The notes under the pieces were generated by a model, which saw only the letters and a program-made list of their open reading frames with translations, searched no databases and had not been told where the DNA came from. Positions 58,463 to 64,000 of a stretch of 64,000 nt of DNA are shown here, one piece after another; the stretch's first letter is position 1, and each line of letters opens with the position of its first letter. Source of the stretch: JAVVHH01 sp965276815 (GTDB lineage: Bacteria > Pseudomonadota > Alphaproteobacteria > Acetobacterales > Acetobacteraceae). The DNA is taken from assembly GCA_965276815.1 (NCBI GenBank), contig CBDIBE010000005.1, positions 248,001 through 312,000 on the forward strand, written 5' to 3'. Made by a program: the position numbers and the translations under genes.

Positions 58463-59491
58463 TTAGCTCCCGGTCACCTCATGCCACTTGGCGACCATGG
58501 CATCGAGGTTCTTCAGCACATCCGCCCAATCGGGATGCCAGATCTCGACGCCCTGCAGCGTCGATTCGATCCGCTTGTAGCTCGCATCCGTCGGCTTGAC
58601 GTCGTTGCGCACCGGGATGCCCTGGGCGACCTCGCTCACCGAGGACTGCGCCTCTTTGGAGAGCAGGAAGTCGATCAGCTTCTTGCCCGCATCGCCGTGC
58701 GGCGCGCCTTGCACCAGCCCGATATAGTAGGGCAGCGCCAGGGTGGAGCGCTTCCCGTCCGGCCCGCTGGGGAAGAAGATGCGCAGGTTCGGGTCCTGGC
58801 CCATCTGCGAGATGTTCATCTGCACGTCGCCGTTGGCGACAAACAGCTCGCCCTTGTTCACCAGCCCGGCCAGCCGCCCGGTCGACGAGGACGGACCGAC
58901 ATTGTTGGCCTGCAGCTTGTGCAGGAAGTCCATCCCCTTATCGGCGCTGCCGAAGGCGTGCACGACCTGCAGCACGACCGCGGTGCCGTCGCCGGCTTGG
59001 CCCGGCGTCGAGTACTGGATCTTGCCTTTGAACTCGGGCTTCAGCAGGTCGTCGAAGGTCTTCGGCGGCGTGGATAGCTTGGCGCTGTCATAGATGAAGC
59101 ACAGGTAATTGTTCACCAGGGCCACGTAGTGGTCCCCCACGTCGCGGCTCGCCGCCGGGATCGCGCTCTCGGCTTGCGTTTTGTATGGCGCGAGCAGCCC
59201 GTCTGCCGCCGCCTTCATGATGAACGGCGGCAGGGTCACGAGCACGTCGGCCTGCGGGTTACCCTTCTCCTTTTCGATGCGGTCGACCACCACGCCGGAA
59301 CCGCCCTCGACATACTGCACCTTGATGCCGGTTGCCTTGGTGAACGCATCGAACTGCGTCTGGAACCAGTTCGGCGAGCCGTCATGCAGCCCGTCCGCGC
59401 TGTAGATGGTCACGACACCCTGCGCCCGCGCGACGCCGGCGCTCAGGGCGAGCGCGAGACAGGCAACGGCTATGTTGCGATAAGCACGCAA
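58463..59491 (-). CDS. phnS: 2-aminoethylphosphonate ABC importer, binding protein
   Basis: 342 aa periplasmic protein. Leader RAYRNIAVACLALALSAGVARAQ; mature protein matches PhnS closely as I know it (VTIYSADGLHDGSPNWFQTQ, KVQYVEGGSGVVVDRIEKEK, QADVLVTLPPF, IQYSTPGQAGDGTAVVLQ, LQANNVGPSSSTGRLAGLVN, FVANGDVQMN). TTG at 59491 with GGGAGG six bases upstream sets the start; no in-frame ATG is available. Leads the run phnS-T-U-V and four further genes. Confidence 0.92.
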   Translation of the reverse strand: MRAYRNIAVACLALALSAGVARAQGVVTIYSADGLHDGSPNWFQTQFDAFTKATGIKVQYVEGGSGVVVDRIEKEKGNPQADVLVTLPPFIMKAAADGLLAPYKTQAESAIPAASRDVGDHYVALVNNYLCFIYDSAKLSTPPKTFDDLLKPEFKGKIQYSTPGQAGDGTAVVLQVVHAFGSADKGMDFLHKLQANNVGPSSSTGRLAGLVNKGELFVANGDVQMNISQMGQDPNLRIFFPSGPDGKRSTLALPYYIGLVQGAPHGDAGKKLIDFLLSKEAQSSVSEVAQGIPVRNDVKPTDASYKRIESTLQGVEIWHPDWADVLKNLDAMVAKWHEVTGS

Positions 59492-59562
59492 GTTCGGCCT
59501 CCCATGTTTGAACCTGCGCTGTCTCTGGTCTGCGCGGTTCCCGGGGTAAAGTGACGCTTTGG

Positions 59563-60429
59563 TTACGCTAAGCCGGGGTTTTTGGCGGTATAGAGCCAGC
59601 AGGACGCGGTGAGCACGTTCTGCACGCCATGGGCCTGGACGGCCTCCCGCACGGCGGCGATGGCGCGCGGCCGGGTCGCCTCGTCGGCGTCGAGCAGCAG
59701 GCGCGAGGCCGGGCCGAGCGTGGTCAGAAAATCGACCGTCCCTTCCAGCTCGCCAGCCGGGCTGGCTTGCATCTGCAGCGACGCCGACACCGCGGTGCTG
59801 TGGACGTCGGTGAAACCGGCATGGGCGAGGATGGCGCCGACGCGCGCCGCGTCGCTGAACGCGAGCGGGCCGGGCGCGTCCGGCGGCATGGGCTCCGGCG
59901 GTGGCACGACCTGCAGGACCGCCGTTCGCGGCACGTTGAACCACGGATTATCCGCCAGCGGCCGCCAGCACAGCATCGCGAGCCGCCCACCCTTGCGCAG
60001 CCCATGACGGATGTTGCGGAGTGCGGCCACCGGCTCGGCGAAGAACATCACCCCGAAGCGGGAAATCAGCAGATCGTAGTCGCTCGGCGCGAATTTGCAG
60101 GAGCCGGCATCGGCCTGCCGCCACTCGACCACGCCGCCGAAATCCCCATGCGAAACCCGCCCTTGCTCCAGCATCGGTTTCGAGACGTCGACGGCGAGCA
60201 CGTGTCCGGAGGAGCCGACCCGCTCGGCCACCGCCCGGGTCACCGCGCCGGCGCCGCAGCCGACGTCGATCACCCGTTCGCCGGGCTTGAGCGCGGCGCG
60301 CTCGATGAGCGTTTCGGTAAGCTTGCTGAACGCGAGGTCAGTGCGAGACTGATTGCGCGCCCAACGCTGACCCGCATCGCCGTTCCAGTATTCGATCTGG
60401 TCGGCATTTCCGGTGGCGGCTTCCTGCAT
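59563..60429 (-). CDS. class I SAM-dependent methyltransferase, UbiE/COQ5-like
   Basis: 288 aa. QIEYWNGDAGQRWARNQ start, motif I VIDVGCGAGAVTRAVAERVG, acidic VDVSKPML, ADAGSCKFAPSDYDLLISRFGVMFF, GGRLAMLCWRPLADNPW. AGGAG seven bases before the ATG. 71 bases upstream of phnS on the same strand, so it may or may not share the operon. Substrate unknown. Confidence 0.88.
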   Translation of the reverse strand: MQEAATGNADQIEYWNGDAGQRWARNQSRTDLAFSKLTETLIERAALKPGERVIDVGCGAGAVTRAVAERVGSSGHVLAVDVSKPMLEQGRVSHGDFGGVVEWRQADAGSCKFAPSDYDLLISRFGVMFFAEPVAALRNIRHGLRKGGRLAMLCWRPLADNPWFNVPRTAVLQVVPPPEPMPPDAPGPLAFSDAARVGAILAHAGFTDVHSTAVSASLQMQASPAGELEGTVDFLTTLGPASRLLLDADEATRPRAIAAVREAVQAHGVQNVLTASCWLYTAKNPGLA

Positions 60430-60493
60430 GTTGGTCTCCTGATTGCTGTTGCGCCGGCGGTGCGATCGCCAATCCCTGGGGCGTGCGCCGCGT

Positions 60494-60706
60494 CTAGCCG
60501 CGCCGGCGCGCCCCGCGCAACGTATTCTCGACCAGGATCAGCGCCAGCCCGGCAAACAGGATCAACGGCGGCAGCAAGGGCGGCAACCCGAGCCGCGGCA
60601 GTACGGCCCAGCATAGTGCGATCCAGACCAGGACCGAAATCGCAAGGCTGCCATCGTCGACGAACAGCCCAACCAGTTCGGCGCCGATCGTGCGAAGCCA
60701 GCTCAT
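60494..60706 (-). CDS. small membrane protein paired with COG4280-type gene
   Basis: 70 aa with two hydrophobic spans (SLAISVLVWIALCWAVLPRL and PLLPPLILFAGLALILVE) and a basic C-terminus (LRGARRRG). ATG overlaps the stop of the larger membrane protein (ATGA), so the two are coupled and probably interact. Confidence 0.72.
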   Translation of the reverse strand: MSWLRTIGAELVGLFVDDGSLAISVLVWIALCWAVLPRLGLPPLLPPLILFAGLALILVENTLRGARRRG

Positions 60707-61446
60707 GCCAGGTCTGGCCGGCGGCAGAGCGGCACGGTCAGCAGGCCGACGATCAAGAAGGCGGCGGAGAGGAACAGGAGTGACAGATCGCCGCCGGGCC
60801 AGTCCAGGCCCATTCCTTCGCCGAGCCAAAACGCGCCGAACGCGCTGAGCAGGACGCCCACGATGAATTTCAGCGTATTCTCTGGGATATTCGAAACCGG
60901 GCGGTGCAGGGCGATCCCGAGGGCAATGACGACCAGCAACGCCGCCAGTGCGCCAAGGCTGGCCGCGTACAGCAGGCTGCCGCCCGCGGCTCCGAGCGCG
61001 ACGACGATGAACACGACCTCGATGCCTTCGATCATCGTGATCTTGTAGGCCGCGCCAACCGCGACCGGGTCCCAGGCCGCGCTGCGCCCTTCGAGCCGAC
61101 GCAGCGCCGCCGCTTCCTTGGCGTAAGTCGCCTCCTCATCGTGCAGCGCGATCACCCCGGCGGCGCGCAGCACCGCCTTGCGCAGCCAGCGCATGCCGAA
61201 CAACAGCAACAGCGTGCCGAGGGCGAGTTGCAGCAGGTCGAGCGGCGCCTCGGTCAGGGCGGGGCCGAGCAAGACAACCAGCGCCAGCAGGGTGAGCAAG
61301 GCCAGGCCGGTCCCGCCGAGGGCGCCGCGCCAGCCTCGCACGGAGCCGACGGCCAACACGACGGTCATCGCCTCGACGAACTCGACGAGGGACGACAGGA
61401 AGGCAGCGGTCAGCGTCGGTCCGATATGGGTCCAGTTAAATGCCAC
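60703..61446 (-). CDS. COG4280-type predicted membrane transporter
   Basis: 247 aa from the GTG at 61446, six or seven spans. Two acidic membrane motifs in similar surroundings, SLVEFVEAMTVVLAVGSVRG and MIEGIEVVFIVVALGAA, recall two-repeat cation transporters, but no function is established. A TTG at 61482 would add 12 residues. Divergent from the sugar transferase gene. Confidence 0.75.
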   Translation of the reverse strand: MAFNWTHIGPTLTAAFLSSLVEFVEAMTVVLAVGSVRGWRGALGGTGLALLTLLALVVLLGPALTEAPLDLLQLALGTLLLLFGMRWLRKAVLRAAGVIALHDEEATYAKEAAALRRLEGRSAAWDPVAVGAAYKITMIEGIEVVFIVVALGAAGGSLLYAASLGALAALLVVIALGIALHRPVSNIPENTLKFIVGVLLSAFGAFWLGEGMGLDWPGGDLSLLFLSAAFLIVGLLTVPLCRRPDLA

Positions 61447-61556
61447 ACCGCATGAAATGGGCCACGGCGCTCGCGGCGACAACCACTTATCGAGCGGCGA
61501 GCTTTCACCTCGGCCCCGTTCCGGCTATGAGAGCCCCGCTTTGTCGGATCGGAACA

Positions 61557-62780
61557 ATGCCCAGCTTGCTTTTCCTGACGCAGCGCATCCCCTATCCGCC
61601 GATCAAAGGCGAGAAGATCCGGCCGTTGCAGATGCTGCGGCATCTCGCGAAGAACTACGACGTGCATCTCGGCTGCCTGGTCGATGACCCCCGCGATCAG
61701 GAGCACGTGCCGACCGTGCGGGCGCTTTGCACGAACTCGCATTTCGCCACGATCGACCGCAAGCGCGCCAAGCTCACCTGCCTCTCCGGCCTGCTGACCG
61801 GCGAGGCGCTGAGCGTCACCTTTTACCGCGACCGCGGCTTGGCCGACTGGGTCAAGCAGACCATCCGCACGGTGCGGCCGGAGGTGTTGTTCATCTGCTC
61901 CTCCAATATGGCGCCCTATGTGCTGGACGTGAAAGGCAGCGAGCGGGTCTGCCTGGTGGACCTGGCCGATGTCGACTCCGAGAAATGGCGCAGCTACGCC
62001 CAGGCCGGGAAGCTGCCGATGCGCGCCGTGCATGCGCGCGAAGCCCGGCTGGTCGCGCGGCTCGAGGACCGGATCGCCCATGAATGCGATTGGAGCACCT
62101 TCGTCTCCCCCGAGGAGGCCGCGCATTTCGCCGGCATGTTCCCGGACTGCGCCGCCCGCATCCGCGCCGTGGTCAGCGGCGTGGACAGTGTCTATTTCGA
62201 CCCGGCGCCCACCTATCCCTGCCCCTATGACCAGGCGCCGCCCACCTACGTCTTCACCGGCACCATGGATTACAAGCCGAACGAAGACGCGGTGGCCTGG
62301 TTCGCCCGCGAGATAATGCCGCTGATCCGGCAGACCGAGCCGGCGGCGCAGTTCTACATCGTGGGTTCCAGCCCTTCACCCGACGTCCAGGCGCTCGCAG
62401 GCTTGGCGGGCGTGTTCGTGACCGGGCGCGTGCCGGACGTGCGGCCCTATCTGGCGCACGCGACGGCGGGTGTCGCACCCATGCGCATCGCCCGCGGGAT
62501 CCAGAACAAGGTGCTCGAGGCGATGGCGATGGCCCGTCCCGTCGTGGTGACGCGCGATGCGCTCGAGGGCATCGCCGCCGTGCCGGAGCGCGAGGTGCTG
62601 CTGGCCGAGGGCGCCGAGGCCTTCGCTGCCGCCTGCTTGCGCGCGCGCGGGGAGGGCATGGCGGCGGTGGGCGAGGCGGCGCGCAGCCGGGTCCTGGCCG
62701 ATTATGTCTGGGCGCAGCGCCTGCGCGGCTTCGACGAGCTGCTTGGAACGTCTGCCGTTGCCGTGGAGCATGCGGCATGA
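61557..62780 (+). CDS. TIGR03087-type sugar transferase (XrtA/PEP-CTERM-associated)
   Basis: 407 aa GT4-like enzyme: PSLLFLTQRIPYPPIKGEKIRPLQML start, YDVHLGCLVDDPRD, PEVLFICSSNMAPYVL, TYVFTGTMDYKPNEDAVAWFAREIMP, GRVPDVRPYLAHATAGVAPMRIARGIQNKVLEAMAMARPVV-type C-lobe. This family is usually found in exopolysaccharide loci linked to exosortase systems. Overlaps hddA in ATGA. Confidence 0.88.
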   Translation: MPSLLFLTQRIPYPPIKGEKIRPLQMLRHLAKNYDVHLGCLVDDPRDQEHVPTVRALCTNSHFATIDRKRAKLTCLSGLLTGEALSVTFYRDRGLADWVKQTIRTVRPEVLFICSSNMAPYVLDVKGSERVCLVDLADVDSEKWRSYAQAGKLPMRAVHAREARLVARLEDRIAHECDWSTFVSPEEAAHFAGMFPDCAARIRAVVSGVDSVYFDPAPTYPCPYDQAPPTYVFTGTMDYKPNEDAVAWFAREIMPLIRQTEPAAQFYIVGSSPSPDVQALAGLAGVFVTGRVPDVRPYLAHATAGVAPMRIARGIQNKVLEAMAMARPVVVTRDALEGIAAVPEREVLLAEGAEAFAAACLRARGEGMAAVGEAARSRVLADYVWAQRLRGFDELLGTSAVAVEHAA

Positions 62781-63805
62781 TCGTCCGCTCGCGCGCGCCG
62801 TTGCGGCTCGGCCTGGCCGGGGGCGGCACCGACGTTTCGCCCTATTGCGACCAGCATGGCGGCGCCGTGCTGAACGTCACGATCGACCTGTACGCCTACA
62901 CGATCCTCGAGCCGACGGATGATGGCCGGGTCTGCTTCGTAGCGACCGACATTGGCGGGCACCTCGAGGGCTTGGCGGAAGAGGCGATGCAGCTCGAGCC
63001 GCCGTTGCTGCTGCATCGGGCCGTCTACCGCCGCATCGTGCAGCAATTCAACGGCGGCCGGCCGCTCTCATGCCGGATCACCACCTTCTGCGACGCGCCG
63101 CCGGGCTCGGGCCTCGGCACCTCGTCCACCATGGTCGTCTCGCTGGTCAAAGCCTTTGTCGAATGGCTGAACCTGCCGCTCGGCGAGTATGAGATCGCCC
63201 ATTTGGCTTTCGAGATCGAGCGGCTGGACGCTGGCCTCGGCGGCGGACGGCAGGATCAATACGCGGCGACCTTCGGCGGCGTGAACTTCATGGAGTTCCA
63301 GGCCAACGACCGGGTGATCGTCAACCCGCTGCGGATCAAGAACTGGATCATCTCCGAGCTTGAGACGTCGCTCGTATTGTTCAACACCGGCGTGTCGCGC
63401 TCCTCGGCGGACATCATCAAGGAACAGACCGATAATCTGACCTCGGGCAGCGGCACGACGCTGGAGGCGATGCACGAGATCAAGCAGGACGCGTTCCAGA
63501 TGAAGGACTCGCTGCTGCGTGGCGATTTCGACGGCTTTGCTGCCAATATGCGCAAGAGCTGGGAGGCCAAGAAGCGCCTTGCCGGCAACATTACGAACCG
63601 GCAAATCGACCAGGTGCACGGATCGGCGATGGAGGCCGGCGCGCGGGCCGGCAAGGTCTCCGGCGCCGGCGGCGGCGGGTTCATCACCTTCCTGGTGATG
63701 CCGACGCGCCGCATGGAGGTGATCCGCGCGCTGAGCGAGCAGGACGGCCGGGTCATGACCTGCCACTTCACCCGGCACGGCACCGAAGGGTGGAAGATCT
63801 TTTAA
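62777..63805 (+). CDS. hddA: GHMP kinase, D-glycero-D-manno-heptose 7-phosphate kinase-like
   Basis: 342 aa. GHMP motifs: RAPLRLGLAGGGTDVSPYCD, ATP loop CDAPPGSGLGTSSTMVVSLV, and C-terminal GKVSGAGGGGFITFLVMP. LDAGLGGGRQDQYAATFGG is typical of HddA and related sugar kinases. Would phosphorylate heptose-7-P at C1 for GDP-heptose. An isomerase-like gene follows. Confidence 0.9.
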   Translation: MIVRSRAPLRLGLAGGGTDVSPYCDQHGGAVLNVTIDLYAYTILEPTDDGRVCFVATDIGGHLEGLAEEAMQLEPPLLLHRAVYRRIVQQFNGGRPLSCRITTFCDAPPGSGLGTSSTMVVSLVKAFVEWLNLPLGEYEIAHLAFEIERLDAGLGGGRQDQYAATFGGVNFMEFQANDRVIVNPLRIKNWIISELETSLVLFNTGVSRSSADIIKEQTDNLTSGSGTTLEAMHEIKQDAFQMKDSLLRGDFDGFAANMRKSWEAKKRLAGNITNRQIDQVHGSAMEAGARAGKVSGAGGGGFITFLVMPTRRMEVIRALSEQDGRVMTCHFTRHGTEGWKIF

Positions 63806-63902
63806 TCTTTTCACGGCATAAGCGCGGAAAACAACGTCATGCTCTGCGCAGACTGAGCAGCTACGCCTTGGACGGCCCCACCCTCATGCTGAGAGCGGAA
63901 CC

Positions 63903-64000
63903 ATGCAGGACTTCATCGCCGCCTATCTCGCCGAGAGCACGCAAGCCCAGAGCGCGTTCGAGCATGACCCGGCCACGCCACAAACCCTATCGGAGATGGC
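63903..64000 (+). CDS. start of a gene, probable sedoheptulose-7-phosphate isomerase (3' end outside window)
   Basis: Only 32 residues are visible, beginning MQDFIAAYLAESTQ, an N-terminal helix like that of GmhA (SIS fold). gmhA commonly follows hddA, making this the likely product, but the visible part alone does not prove it. GAGCGGAA precedes the ATG. Confidence 0.5.
   Translation, partial: MQDFIAAYLAESTQAQSAFEHDPATPQTLSEM

Overview
The window is 64 kb of GC-rich (roughly two-thirds G+C by eye), densely packed bacterial chromosome. Gene content points to an alphaproteobacterium, most likely an acetic-acid-bacteria relative (Acetobacteraceae): the ispH-thrB-rnhA string, a membrane-bound ferritin of the MbfA type, HWE/LOV signalling kinases and many short-overlap operons with TTG and GTG starts. 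There is no rRNA, no prophage and no CRISPR array; one tRNA (Arg, ACG) and one complete IS3-family element are present.

Layout. 1-4.5 kb: 3' part of a PAS hybrid histidine kinase converging on a large RTX-like secreted protein. 4.8-10.8 kb (minus): a run of eight close-packed genes mixing an HdrC/HdrB-like iron-sulfur pair, a Mop domain protein, a NupC-type nucleoside carrier, a leaderless ModA-like binding protein, two sugar-type ABC permeases and a zeta-class glutathione transferase. 10.9-19 kb (mostly minus): Ku, two uncharacterised genes coupled to a ThDP enzyme, an Lrp-type RAM domain, an amidase, a vapBC pair with a palindromic operator, and a gamma-glutamyltransferase. 19-26.5 kb (plus): csaA, xanthine phosphoribosyltransferase, tRNA-Arg, a MarR-like protein, the phosphonate importer phnCDEE, and a copper-insertion trio (CtaG, PCuAC, Sco). 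26.6-38.3 kb: a block whose G/C strand bias is opposite to its surroundings, holding a phosphatase, a glutathione peroxidase, a glycosyltransferase/radical-SAM cluster, a complete branched-chain amino-acid type ABC operon (livGFHMK) and an amidohydrolase/glycosyltransferase pair. 38.5-47.5 kb (plus): eutBC, a glycosyltransferase, purH, mbfA, ispH, thrB, rnhA. 47.5-51.9 kb: the IS3 element sitting in the last codons of an HWE histidine kinase, next to a response regulator and a LOV kinase. 51.9-59.5 kb (minus): a 2-aminoethylphosphonate importer (phnSTUV) running into an exported protein, a DddP-like M24 enzyme, a methyltransferase and a FAD oxidoreductase. 59.5-64 kb: another methyltransferase, a two-gene membrane protein pair, and the start of a heptose/exopolysaccharide cluster (sugar transferase, hddA, probable gmhA).

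The strongest lead is the 51.9-59.5 kb operon. Its M24 protein keeps, as I recall the family, every metal and catalytic residue of the DMSP lyase DddP at the same spacing, yet it lies behind an aminophosphonate importer, with no PhnW/PhnX or C-P lyase in view. The second is the IS3 insertion, for which the pre-insertion sequence can be rebuilt: it swapped the last two residues of a sensor kinase for 35 IS-encoded residues. The third is the strand-bias block at 26.6-38.3 kb, bounded on both sides by hairpins or palindromic repeats.
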